The notes: generated by a model from the sequence alone, not told the origin. A stretch of 15,907 nucleotides of DNA from Sphaerochaeta sp. UBA5849 (GCA_002432715.1 DJGJ01000007.1:1-15907); one strand, 5' to 3'. Positions 1-6,862 are shown, numbered from the stretch's first letter. Numbers and translations are program-made.

Positions 1-22
1 CACAAGATTTATGATTGAGCCC

Positions 23-51
23 AAAAAAGAAGAGAGGCCGAACCTCTCCTC
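23..51 (-). terminator. Intrinsic terminator of the ABC transporter/kinase operon
   Basis: Read on the minus strand, a 9-bp stem with one G-U pair (GAGGAGAGG / CCTCTCTTC, loop TTCGG) is followed directly by six T residues (positions 28 to 23). It starts 16 bases after the kinase stop codon and is a textbook Rho-independent terminator, closing the minus-strand operon. Nothing recognisable is seen in positions 1-22 beyond it. Confidence 0.9.
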
Positions 52-66
52 ATTCCATGCAAACTG

Positions 67-942
67 CTAAACGCGATCCCGTTCCATGCGCTTGTGCACC
101 TCATCAAGCGTTCCCCTAAACACTCCGGGCTTTTCCATCTTCAGACTGCAGAGCGCTGCCGCAAAGCGGGTGGACTCAGCTGCATCGTGGTCCTGCCTCC
201 AGGCCAGGTATGCTGCAAAAGCGGTATCACCCCGTCCGGTACGACCACTGTTGTTGCTGTTGGTGAACGGGGCGGTATGGATGTTCCCCTGATGACAGAC
301 CATCACTTCGGTATTGTGGGTGAGCATCACCTCCTGTGCTCCCCAGCTGCACAACAGTCTGGCCGCCTTCTCGCGGTCGTCCAAGCCCGTGAGAATCTTT
401 GCCTCGGCGGCATCGGTCTTGAAGTAGGTAATATAGGGAAGCAGCTCCTGCTTGCGCCCCCAGTCCCTGAAAACAAGATTCTTCTGTTCATCCAGACACC
501 GAAGCACCCCTTGGGCGTCGAGGGCGACCTTCCCGCGTTTTGAAAGCGGCAAAACCAGAGAGTCTGGAATTTCTCCACCGAACAGGCCTGCAAGGTGGTA
601 GATGGATGCCTCTGCCTGCACCTCCTCAAGCACGAAGGGATCCGCCTGGGAGAGGAGTATCACCTCACGTCTCTCCTTGTCTGCAGTGAAGTAGGTATTC
701 TTGATCGAAGTACTCTGTTTGGAGGGCAATACGTCCCAGTCAACCAGAGGATGCTGAAGGTTTTTGAGAATATGCAGGTCATTGTCAGCCAGCTTGGTGA
801 TGACTTTAACACGCTTGCCGGCAGACCCTGCAGCAAACGAGGAGTAGACGACAGCCCCTCCTACGATATCCTGTCTCACGTTCTGATGATCGATCAGAAC
901 ATCCTGGGAAATGTGTCCGAGCATCAAAATATCATACTTCAC
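67..942 (-). CDS. PfkB-family carbohydrate kinase
   Basis: A 291-residue ribokinase-like sugar kinase, expected to transfer phosphate from ATP to a sugar or polyol hydroxyl in the cytoplasm. Visible features are the N-terminal strand and substrate glycines (VGGAVVYSSFAAGSAG, about residues 27-42) and the C-terminal anion-hole/catalytic motif GRGDTAFAAYLAW at 236-248. D239 is the predicted base; the usual GAGD is GRGD here. Length is slightly short for the family (about 300-330). The start is GTG at 942, supported by GGAGGG seven bases upstream; only three bases separate it from the ATPase stop, so translation is probably coupled. It is the last gene of the operon and so probably phosphorylates what the transporter brings in or an isomerised product. 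IolC/IolK-type and archaeal myo-inositol 3-kinases are possible relatives. The substrate cannot be read from sequence. Confidence 0.9.
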   Translation of the reverse strand: MKYDILMLGHISQDVLIDHQNVRQDIVGGAVVYSSFAAGSAGKRVKVITKLADNDLHILKNLQHPLVDWDVLPSKQSTSIKNTYFTADKERREVILLSQADPFVLEEVQAEASIYHLAGLFGGEIPDSLVLPLSKRGKVALDAQGVLRCLDEQKNLVFRDWGRKQELLPYITYFKTDAAEAKILTGLDDREKAARLLCSWGAQEVMLTHNTEVMVCHQGNIHTAPFTNSNNSGRTGRGDTAFAAYLAWRQDHDAAESTRFAAALCSLKMEKPGVFRGTLDEVHKRMERDRV

Positions 943-945
943 TTC

Positions 946-2034
946 TTATCCCTCCATCGGCAGCACATGCAAGCTGCGGTCCTTGAATGCCAACCCCACT
1001 TTATGACCTTGGGAAAAAATCGGGTGATACTGGGGGTCGGCTACTTCTATCTGAAGAACCGTGCGGTCGGGCAGTTCCACCTCATAGAGCATCTGAGAGC
1101 CGAAGTAGACAGAGTTCACCACCACCCCTTCCACCAGAGCCTCACTCGGATGCTCAGGGAGAATTGATTCAGGACGGGCTACAATGAGTACCTCTTCACC
1201 TGCCTTGATCTCCTTGTTCCAGCGAGGAGCAACGATTTTCTTACCCAAGAACCGCAATAGCAACTGCTGTGCATCAACCGTTTCTACGACTGCGCGCAAA
1301 AAGTTCGCCTTCCCGATGAACCCGGCAACAAAACGATTCACCGGATGACTGTAAATCTCGGCAGGAGAACCCACCTGTTGGATCAAACCCCTGTCCATGA
1401 TTACAACCTTGTCGGAGAGCGTCATCGCCTCCTCCTGGTCGTGGGTGACATAGACGCTGGTAATTCCCACGCGCTGCTGCAGCTTGCGGATTTCCAGACG
1501 GGTGGAAACACGCAGCTTGGCATCGAGATTCGACAGCGGCTCATCAAAAAGCAATACCTTCGGCTCCATAACCAACGCCCTGGCAAGACTGACACGCTGC
1601 TGCTGCCCGCCGGAAAGCTGTCGAGGCTGACGATCACCCAGATTCTCGAGACCGATCAGGTTCATGATATCATCAACCTTGCGCTTGACTTCCTCATTGC
1701 TCTCCTTGCGAATCCTGAGGCCGTAGGCAATATTCTCAAACACTGTCATATGAGGAAACAGTGCATAGTTCTGGAACACCATCGCCGTCGGACGCTTGTT
1801 CGGGGGAATCTGATTCATACTCACCCCGTCGATATAGACATCACCGCAGGTAGGGGTGTGAAAGCCTGCAATCATTCTGAGGGTGGTGGTTTTCCCACAC
1901 CCCGAGGGGCCGAGCAAGGTCACCAAATCGCCTTCCTTCACCTGCAGATTGATATGGTCGACAGCCATCACCTTGTCAGAATCGCTGCCGAAGGACTTCG
2001 TCAAATCTTTCAATTCCAAATATGCTTCTTTCAT
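946..2034 (-). CDS. ABC transporter ATP-binding protein (Fbp/Pot/Afu type)
   Basis: A 362-residue importer ATPase. In order it shows Walker A (GPSGCGKTT, 42-50), Q-loop Q88, the signature LSGGQQQR (140-147), Walker B ending LLFDEP (161-166, D164/E165), the D-loop SNLDAKL and the switch histidine H198 (VTHDQEEAM). A C-terminal TOBE-like regulatory domain covers about 235-362. This is the CUT2/MOI-type layout shared by iron, polyamine, phosphonate and phosphosugar importers, so the subunit alone does not define the substrate. It starts at ATG 2034 with AGGAAGAG upstream, 11 bases after the permease stop, and is followed three bases later by the kinase. It powers the fused permease encoded immediately upstream. 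Confidence 0.96.
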   Translation of the reverse strand: MKEAYLELKDLTKSFGSDSDKVMAVDHINLQVKEGDLVTLLGPSGCGKTTTLRMIAGFHTPTCGDVYIDGVSMNQIPPNKRPTAMVFQNYALFPHMTVFENIAYGLRIRKESNEEVKRKVDDIMNLIGLENLGDRQPRQLSGGQQQRVSLARALVMEPKVLLFDEPLSNLDAKLRVSTRLEIRKLQQRVGITSVYVTHDQEEAMTLSDKVVIMDRGLIQQVGSPAEIYSHPVNRFVAGFIGKANFLRAVVETVDAQQLLLRFLGKKIVAPRWNKEIKAGEEVLIVARPESILPEHPSEALVEGVVVNSVYFGSQMLYEVELPDRTVLQIEVADPQYHPIFSQGHKVGLAFKDRSLHVLPMEG

Positions 2035-2045
2035 GGCTTCTCTTC

Positions 2046-3737
2046 CTATTCAATGATGGAGCTGGATTGCATGCCCCTGCCCATCCGGTCGGTTGCGAGC
2101 TTGATCAAGCCCAAGGCGAGCAAAACGATGGCGATCAGCAAAAGACTCATGGCGGCGGCCTGAGCATACTGACTATTGTCGACAAACCCGAGTACGGCGA
2201 CAGTGATGAAGTTCCACTTACCCGATACGACAAAGATGATGGCACTGATGGCGGTCATCGAACGGACAAAGCAGTTGGCCAAGCCCGAGAAGAACGCCGG
2301 GGTGATCATCGGGAGGGTGATCTTTCTAAACGTGAGACCGCTGTCCGCACCCAAATCAATCGAGGCCTCCTCGATGGAGGGGTCTATCTGCTCAATGGCG
2401 GCAACACCGTTTCTGATACCCACGGGCAGGTTTCTGAACACCAAGAGAGCCATGATAATGAACCCCGTCCCGGTCAGGGTCACGGGCATCAACGGTGATG
2501 GCGTATTGAAGGCGAGAATATAACCGATACCTACGACGGTTCCGGGAACCGCAAAGGTCAGCATACTGGAGAACTCCATCGCATTACGCCCGAAAAATTG
2601 CTTTCTAGTGATCAAGTAGGCAATGAACATGCTCAAAATACCGGTAATCGGGGTAATGATTACAGAAATGTAGAGGGAGTCGAGGATGTAATTTTTCCCT
2701 ACACGCCACATTTGAACGTAGTTGCGAAGGGTCAGCGTTGCATCAATACCCCAAAGCTTCTGGAACGAACCCCAGACGACCATGCTGTAGAAGAGAAGCA
2801 CGATCAAGGCGAACATAATGCAAAAGGCATAGACAGGGTACTTGATGTACCACTCAAGATTCTTGATGGTTGCCGAGGTGGGCTTGCCGGTAACGGTGAC
2901 ATACGACTTCTTGGAAAGCAGGTACTTCTGCAGATAAAAGGCGATTACCGTAGGAATCAACAGCAGGATGGCAAGCGTTGATCCGCGGGCAAGGTCATAC
3001 ATGCCGGTAATCTGCAGATACGCCTGCACCGAAAGGACCGAGAAGTCCCCGCTGAGAATCATGGGATTGCCGAAATCGGCGAGTGACTGGATGAATACCA
3101 ATAGCCATGCACTGACGATGCCCGGGGTGGCCAGCGGCAGGATGATGGTCTTGAAAATCTTGATCCTCGAAGCTCCGCAATCCATTGCGGCCTCTTCCAA
3201 AGCAGGGTCAATGGCCTGCAACACCCCCACCAGGGCCAGAAAGGCAGTCGGGGCATAAGCGATGACCTCAACAATGGTCAGGCCGGTCAGGCCGTAGATG
3301 TTTCCAATCGCCCCTGCAAAAATTCCCGATCTTCCAAAGAGCAGGATGCAGGCGAGAGCCACAACAAACGGCGGGCTTACCATCGGGAAGGTTGCAATCA
3401 AACGGAATGCACCCTTCGCTTTCATCGGAGTCCTGGTGATGGCATAGGCGAACACAAAGCCGACAAAGGTTCCGATGGTGGCTACAAGGACACCGAGAAT
3501 CATCGAATTGAAAAGCGGCCTGATATAATACGACTGCCTAAGGACATCGCTGTAGTTCTTGAGGCTGAAATGCCCCTCATACGACAGGCTTGTCTTGAAC
3601 ACCTGATAAATCGGGAAGATTACAAAGAGAATCAAGAGATAGAAGATTACAAGGATGGAAATAAGCAAAAACGGTTCCTGTATCAGCTTCTTTATCTCAT
3701 TGATGCGTTGAATATGGCTGCGGCCCTGATGTTTCAT
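2046..3737 (-). CDS. ABC transporter permease, two fused transmembrane domains (FbpB/AfuB type)
   Basis: A 563-residue inner-membrane protein with roughly twelve hydrophobic segments in two homologous halves. Each half has an EAA loop that docks the ATPase: EEAAMDCGASRIKIF followed by LPLATPG (about 181-206), and EEASIDLGADSGLTF followed by LPMITPAF (about 456-482). One polypeptide therefore replaces two permease subunits, as in FbpB and AfuB. The open frame extends upstream to 3836, but that extension would overlap the binding-protein gene and is hydrophilic. ATG 3737 is preferred because GAGGTGGG lies just before it and a hairpin lies upstream. It sits between the binding protein and the ATPase. 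Confidence 0.95.
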   Translation of the reverse strand: MKHQGRSHIQRINEIKKLIQEPFLLISILVIFYLLILFVIFPIYQVFKTSLSYEGHFSLKNYSDVLRQSYYIRPLFNSMILGVLVATIGTFVGFVFAYAITRTPMKAKGAFRLIATFPMVSPPFVVALACILLFGRSGIFAGAIGNIYGLTGLTIVEVIAYAPTAFLALVGVLQAIDPALEEAAMDCGASRIKIFKTIILPLATPGIVSAWLLVFIQSLADFGNPMILSGDFSVLSVQAYLQITGMYDLARGSTLAILLLIPTVIAFYLQKYLLSKKSYVTVTGKPTSATIKNLEWYIKYPVYAFCIMFALIVLLFYSMVVWGSFQKLWGIDATLTLRNYVQMWRVGKNYILDSLYISVIITPITGILSMFIAYLITRKQFFGRNAMEFSSMLTFAVPGTVVGIGYILAFNTPSPLMPVTLTGTGFIIMALLVFRNLPVGIRNGVAAIEQIDPSIEEASIDLGADSGLTFRKITLPMITPAFFSGLANCFVRSMTAISAIIFVVSGKWNFITVAVLGFVDNSQYAQAAAMSLLLIAIVLLALGLIKLATDRMGRGMQSSSIIE

Positions 3738-3754
3738 CACCCACCTCTTTACAG

Positions 3755-3794
3755 CAAGGTGCAACCCCGCTGAAAGCGTTGAGATTGCACCTTG
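3755..3794 (-). promoter_or_regulatory. Hairpin between binding-protein and permease genes
   Basis: A perfect 10-bp inverted repeat, CAAGGTGCAA (3755-3764) and TTGCACCTTG (3785-3794), encloses 20 bases. These contain a small inner stem, CGCT-GAA-AGCG (3768-3778). It lies in the 74-base gap after the binding-protein stop and before the permease Shine-Dalgarno. No T run follows it on the minus strand, so it is not an obvious full terminator. By analogy with malE-malF type gaps, it probably protects the upstream binding-protein mRNA from 3' decay. Confidence 0.7.
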
Positions 3795-3811
3795 ATTTCC
3801 GACATGAACTG

Positions 3812-4828
3812 TTATTTGCCGATACGGTCTCTCCAAGCGGTGACGTACTCATCCTTGGCAAGTCCCATCTTCACGGCATCGTAGTCAATCAACTTGATGT
3901 CGGACAGCTTGACGGCTCCTTCTGCAACGGCTGCCTTGGGATTGACAGGCAGACGTGAATACTTCTTGAACAGGTTCTGGGCTTCTTCAGTGAAACACCA
4001 ATCCATGAATATTTGAGCCTCTTCCACCTGCCTTGCCCCCTTGATCATGGAGACGGCACCTACTTCATACCCGGTACCTTCCTCGGGGAAACTCATTACC
4101 AAGGGGTAGCCCATGGCAACACCCTTTGCAACGATATCGTGGGAGAAAGAGATGCCGACTGCACATTCGCCCAAGCCGGCGCGTGCGATACAGGCAGTAC
4201 CGCTCTTGGTGTACTGGTGAACGTTCTTGTCAAACTTCTCCCACCAATCGAGGGCTCCCTCCAAGCCTTTCATCTGAATGATGGTGGCCCAGGTGGTATA
4301 GGCAGTACCGCTGGTATACGGATAGGCCATTTCAATCTGTCCCTCGTAGACAGGGTTCAGCAGATCGTCCCAGCTCTTGGGGGGCTGGAGATTATGCTTT
4401 TTCAAGAACTCAGTGTTGGTCACAAAGCCGATGGCACCGGTATAGAAACCGTTCCAGCTGTAATCATCAGCATGCAACATCGGTGCAAGCTCGAAATCAG
4501 TATTGGGTTTGTAGGGAGTCAAAAGGCCCTTCGACTGGGCGTTGATGTGGTCGGTATTTGAACCGCCGAACCAAACACTTGCCTGCGGATTCGACTTCTC
4601 GGCTTCCATTCGGGCCAATACCTCGCCCGAACTCATGCGAACATACTCAACCTTGATCCCGCTGGTCTTCTGGAATACATCCAAATAATACTGGGCTTCT
4701 TCGGTATCCAGTGCGGTATACATCTGCAGTGTCTGGTACTTCTTGGGTGCACTCTCGGCCGTTGCCTGAGCGAACAAGGGCATGGCAAGCATCAGTATTG
4801 CCGCCAGTACGCATAACATTTTCTTCAT
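3812..4828 (-). CDS. Periplasmic ABC substrate-binding protein (FbpA/AfuA/PhnS-like)
   Basis: A 338-residue exported binding protein of the type-II periplasmic fold. It begins with a signal peptide: basic MKK, a hydrophobic core to about residue 18, and probable cleavage after AQA near 22-24. There is no lipobox cysteine, so it should be soluble in the periplasm. YPYTSGTAYTTW in the middle resembles the S/T-SGT anion-binding loop of phosphonate and phosphosugar binders in this family. The adjacent YY pair used by FbpA to hold Fe(III) is not seen. The start is ATG 4828 with a perfect AGGAGG; in-frame TTG 4888 and ATG 4885 lie upstream but would put about 20 residues before the signal peptide. 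First gene after the internal promoter. A phosphorylated sugar or polyol ligand is inferred from its neighbours and is not proven. Confidence 0.92.
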   Translation of the reverse strand: MKKMLCVLAAILMLAMPLFAQATAESAPKKYQTLQMYTALDTEEAQYYLDVFQKTSGIKVEYVRMSSGEVLARMEAEKSNPQASVWFGGSNTDHINAQSKGLLTPYKPNTDFELAPMLHADDYSWNGFYTGAIGFVTNTEFLKKHNLQPPKSWDDLLNPVYEGQIEMAYPYTSGTAYTTWATIIQMKGLEGALDWWEKFDKNVHQYTKSGTACIARAGLGECAVGISFSHDIVAKGVAMGYPLVMSFPEEGTGYEVGAVSMIKGARQVEEAQIFMDWCFTEEAQNLFKKYSRLPVNPKAAVAEGAVKLSDIKLIDYDAVKMGLAKDEYVTAWRDRIGK

Positions 4829-4884
4829 CTTCAATCCTCCTTTATGTACAGCTCCCTTACCAGGAGCGGCAACGCCTCCTACCA

Positions 4885-4912
4885 TCAAGAACGCATCCTC
4901 CTTCGTTCTTGA
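4885..4912 (-). promoter_or_regulatory. Leader hairpin with Shine-Dalgarno-like loop
   Basis: A perfect 9-bp inverted repeat, TCAAGAACG (4885-4893) and CGTTCTTGA (4904-4912), lies in the 5' leader of the binding-protein mRNA. Read on the minus strand, the 10-base loop is AAGGAGGATG, a full Shine-Dalgarno sequence. The stem ends next to an in-frame TTG-ATG pair. It could stabilise the mRNA 5' end, provide a standby ribosome site or allow an alternative upstream start. Any of these roles is inference. Confidence 0.5.
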
Positions 4913-4920
4913 ATCCTTTT

Positions 4921-4935
4921 ATGAAAACGTTACCA
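4921..4935. promoter_or_regulatory. LacI/CcpA-type (cre-like) operator candidate
   Basis: ATGAAAACGTTACCA matches the general cre/LacI-family consensus WTGWAARCGYWWWCW at all but one position. It lies at about the predicted transcription start of the binding-protein operon, the usual place for repression. An 11-base copy (ATGAAAACGTT) recurs inverted at 5055-5065. No LacI-family gene is present in the window, so the regulator would be encoded elsewhere. Confidence 0.5.
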
Positions 4936-4936
4936 T

Positions 4937-4958
4937 ACTTTGATGATTGCATCAAAGT
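4937..4958. repeat. 9-bp inverted repeat over the promoter, operator candidate
   Basis: ACTTTGATG (4937-4945) and CATCAAAGT (4950-4958) are a perfect inverted repeat around ATTG. They cover the predicted -10 and most of the spacer of the promoter at 4943-4971. A protein bound here would block RNA polymerase. The regulator is unknown. Confidence 0.55.
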
Positions 4959-4971
4959 CAGCATTTGTCAA
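4943..4971 (-). promoter_or_regulatory. Sigma-70-type promoter of the binding-protein operon
   Basis: On the minus strand a perfect TTGACA (4971-4966), a 17-base spacer and AATCAT (4948-4943, four of six matches to TATAAT) lie about 115 bases before the binding-protein start. The start point would fall near 4936. The TIM-barrel gene upstream has no strong terminator after it, so this may be an internal promoter boosting the transporter genes. Confidence 0.6.
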
Positions 4972-5054
4972 ACAATTCCCATTTTTCTTCTCCACCGCCA
5001 CCAACAGCAATGTGTTTGAAAAAATTGCAGGGATGCCTCACTTTCAGCTATAAG

Positions 5055-5065
5055 AACGTTTTCAT
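5055..5065. promoter_or_regulatory. Second copy of the cre-like half sequence, inverted
   Basis: AACGTTTTCAT is the exact inverse complement of 4921-4931 and lies two bases beyond the stop codon of the upstream isomerase gene. It is about 134 bases, centre to centre, from the first copy. It could be an auxiliary operator for looping, although the outer half of the consensus is poorer here. Confidence 0.4.
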
Positions 5066-5066
5066 T

Positions 5067-5942
5067 TCACTTCAATCGTGAAGCAAGGAGACGGGAGCGA
5101 ACCTTTTCTTGAATCGCTTGGTTGAACGGTTCGAAATCCTCATAGGTGTACTCACAGATGTAGCGGCCTTGATACGATTGGAGATGGGAAAACACCTCAT
5201 CAAAGGGGACGCTTCCGAAGAACGGAGGAATATGGATATCCCCCCGCCCGAACTCCCGTCTGTGGGACATCGACAGACAGTCGTAGGCAAGGCGGTCGGT
5301 GATCCTCAGCTCCTCAAAGCGTCCGGTATTGTCATTGAGGTGCATGTGGCACAGATGGGGGGCCATCTGCTTCACCGCATCGAGGAAGTCGAAATGAAAG
5401 CGCCTCGATGCCAGATAGGCATGGCCGGTATCGAGATTGAGCTTCAGGTTGGGATGCTTGATTTGGTCCATCATCTGCACCACAGGCTCCACCAGTTCCA
5501 CCTCGATGTTCTCCACCGCCAAGGTAATCCCAAGACTGCCGGCAAGATCGGCCGCCCGGCGATGGGCATCGAGAAACTGCCGCTCCGCCTTCTGGTTGTT
5601 GGTCTTGATCTCATAATGCAACACCAGAATATCGATATGCAGGGCATGGCACACCTGAAGGGAGGATTGCAGCACAGAGGCATGCAGCGCATGATCGTCG
5701 AGATTGCGCAAGTCCAAGCCACGCCCGATGTGGGCGGAATACAAAAGTGAATGGCGGGTGAGCACCGGCTCAACGGCATCGACCCAGGCTTTGCAAACAT
5801 TCCCATCTATGATGAAGGGAAACATCTCAAGCGACATCTCAACGGCATCGAAGCCTTGGGCTTGAACCTTTGACAAGAAGGCATCCAGGGCCTCCAACGT
5901 TCGAACTTTAGGCATCTTCACCCCGACTAGCGGCCATTTCAT
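5067..5942 (-). CDS. TIM-barrel sugar (phosphate) isomerase/epimerase, AP_endonuc_2 family
   Basis: A 291-residue cytoplasmic protein of the xylose-isomerase-like TIM-barrel superfamily. Barrel-end metal and acid/base residues are visible: H71 (YSAH), H109, E144 (AVENIE), D171 and H174 (LNLDTGHAY), H199/H201/N203/D204 (CHMHLNDNTG), D235-H237 (GRGDIHIPPFFG) and E264 (ICEYTYE). This is the full set for a divalent-metal isomerase or epimerase acting through an enediol. The start is ATG 5942 with AAGGGG upstream. It is the first gene of the minus-strand cluster that runs into the ABC transporter and PfkB kinase, so it probably interconverts the imported ketose, cyclitol or its phosphate. IolE, IolH, IolM, hydroxypyruvate isomerase and tagatose-3-epimerase types are alternatives; substrate not determined. 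Confidence 0.9.
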   Translation of the reverse strand: MKWPLVGVKMPKVRTLEALDAFLSKVQAQGFDAVEMSLEMFPFIIDGNVCKAWVDAVEPVLTRHSLLYSAHIGRGLDLRNLDDHALHASVLQSSLQVCHALHIDILVLHYEIKTNNQKAERQFLDAHRRAADLAGSLGITLAVENIEVELVEPVVQMMDQIKHPNLKLNLDTGHAYLASRRFHFDFLDAVKQMAPHLCHMHLNDNTGRFEELRITDRLAYDCLSMSHRREFGRGDIHIPPFFGSVPFDEVFSHLQSYQGRYICEYTYEDFEPFNQAIQEKVRSRLLASRLK

Positions 5943-5958
5943 CTGTACTCGTCCCCTT

Positions 5959-5977
5959 TGCTAGAGCAAGTCTAGCA
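5959..5977. repeat. 7-bp inverted repeat in the minus-strand leader
   Basis: TGCTAGA (5959-5965) and TCTAGCA (5971-5977) flank GCAAG. It lies where the -10 and start of the minus-strand isomerase promoter are expected, so it could be an operator half of the shared control region or a small leader hairpin. Confidence 0.4.
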
Positions 5978-5987
5978 CCGCTGTCAA
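5959..5987 (-). promoter_or_regulatory. Probable promoter of the minus-strand isomerase gene
   Basis: On the minus strand TTGACA (5987-5982) is perfect. The -10 is poor: CTAGCA at 17 bases or TAGCAA at 18. The -35 lies inside the left arm of the 15-bp inverted repeat. A weak -10 is consistent with a need for activation, but this is inference. Confidence 0.4.
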
Positions 5988-6016
5988 GCAAACACCAGCA
6001 TTGTTTGCTTGACAGC
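5980..6016. promoter_or_regulatory. 15-bp perfect inverted repeat, shared operator of divergent isomerase genes
   Basis: GCTGTCAAGCAAACA (5980-5994) and TGTTTGCTTGACAGC (6002-6016) are exact inverse complements with a 7-base centre. Each arm contains an outward-pointing TTGACA. A dimeric regulator binding here would cover both -35 boxes and so control both isomerase genes together. It is unlikely to be a terminator: no T run follows and both flanking genes point away. Confidence 0.75.
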
Positions 6017-6036
6017 TTGATGACAGATGGTAGTAT
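6009..6036 (+). promoter_or_regulatory. Promoter of the IolI-like gene
   Basis: TTGACA (6009-6014), a 16-base spacer and TAGTAT (6031-6036) form a plausible sigma-70-type promoter. The start point would be near 6043, giving a leader of under 20 bases that begins almost at the Shine-Dalgarno AGGAGG (6044-6049). The -35 is embedded in the right arm of the inverted repeat. Confidence 0.6.
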
Positions 6037-6058
6037 GAGGCACAGGAGGATTGTACCG

Positions 6059-6862
6059 ATGCAAATTGGCTTGAATAGAATCATAGCTCCTTCGCTGCCC
6101 CTTTATGACTTTTTTTCCCTCGCCCAGCGTTGTGGTTGTTCCATCATTGAATTGAGAAATGATTTGACAAATCAGCACCCGTTCGATACTAAAAATCCAG
6201 AAGAAGTACGCGACCAACTTGCCAAGTACCACCTCAAGGTGGCCGCCATCAACGCCTTCCAACGTTTCAATGAGTATACGGACGCCAAAAAGGAAGAGCT
6301 CAAAAGCCTGCTGGAATATGCAAAAAGTCTCCGAGCTGATGCAATAGTGCTCTGCCCTGTCAACGGCGTCGAGCGCGAGGCCGACCGAGCCTCTTGGCTT
6401 GAGCGTACCACCCAGTCCCTCTCCGAGTATGGACCCTTGTTCGAGGAGTACGGACTGTACGGCTATGTGGAACCGCTGGGCTTCAGAGCCAGCTCGCTCA
6501 GAACCAAAGCCGAAGCGATCAGGGCAATCGAGGCAAGCGGCTATGAGCGATGGTATCGCCTGGTGCATGACACCTTCCATCACCATCTTGCCAACGAAAA
6601 GCAGTATTTTGCCTCCATGACTAATCTTGTACACCTCTCTTCGGTTGCATCAGGCCCCAGACACACCGAGCCGACCGATGCCGACAGGATACTCTTCCAG
6701 GAGGATGACCTGCTCGCCACCGCCGAACAAGCCCAAGCCTTGGTCAACAGTGGATACAGGGGAATTTTCTCGTTTGAACCCTTCAGCCCTGCCGTACAGA
6801 ATCTCGATATCGATACTTTGGAGACCGAAGTCAAGAAAAGTATCAACCAACTCTTCCGCTGA
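6059..6862 (+). CDS. IolI-like TIM-barrel isomerase/epimerase
   Basis: A 267-residue cytoplasmic TIM-barrel protein of the AP_endonuc_2 family. Compared from memory with Bacillus IolI (2-keto-myo-inositol isomerase, 278 residues), it has the same order of landmarks: E31 (IIELRND), INAFQRFN near 64-71, metal ligand E138 (YVEPLG), H170-D171 with H174 (VHDTFHHH), H192, the TDADRILFQEDDL segment (206-218) and E240 (FSFEPFSP). It should bind a divalent metal and isomerise a keto-sugar or keto-inositol. The start is ATG 6059, nine bases after AGGAGG; the open frame extends back to 6005 but that part overlaps the operator. Its promoter is shared divergently with the other isomerase, and its last 20 bases overlap the end of the convergent dehydrogenase gene. 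The IolI assignment is a similarity call, not proof of substrate. Confidence 0.85.
   Translation: MQIGLNRIIAPSLPLYDFFSLAQRCGCSIIELRNDLTNQHPFDTKNPEEVRDQLAKYHLKVAAINAFQRFNEYTDAKKEELKSLLEYAKSLRADAIVLCPVNGVEREADRASWLERTTQSLSEYGPLFEEYGLYGYVEPLGFRASSLRTKAEAIRAIEASGYERWYRLVHDTFHHHLANEKQYFASMTNLVHLSSVASGPRHTEPTDADRILFQEDDLLATAEQAQALVNSGYRGIFSFEPFSPAVQNLDIDTLETEVKKSINQLFR

Noticed and set aside
3783..3792. GATTGCAC shared by the two binding-protein hairpins and by the region upstream of dctP (about 15860)
   Set aside because: Eight-base matches are expected by chance in 16 kb, and the surrounding sequences do not align further.
3738..3836. N-terminal extension of the ABC permease back to 3836
   Set aside because: It would overlap the binding-protein coding end, cross the hairpin and add a hydrophilic segment. 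The ATG at 3737 has a strong Shine-Dalgarno.
3812..4828. Iron(III) importer assignment for the ABC system
   Set aside because: The architecture fits, but the expected iron-binding tyrosine pair is not visible and all neighbouring genes are sugar-type enzymes. It is kept only as an alternative.
5010..5066. Terminator after the minus-strand isomerase gene
   Set aside because: A T run follows GGCATCCCTGCAA on the minus strand, but the only stem is about three base pairs. Read-through into the transporter genes is likely.
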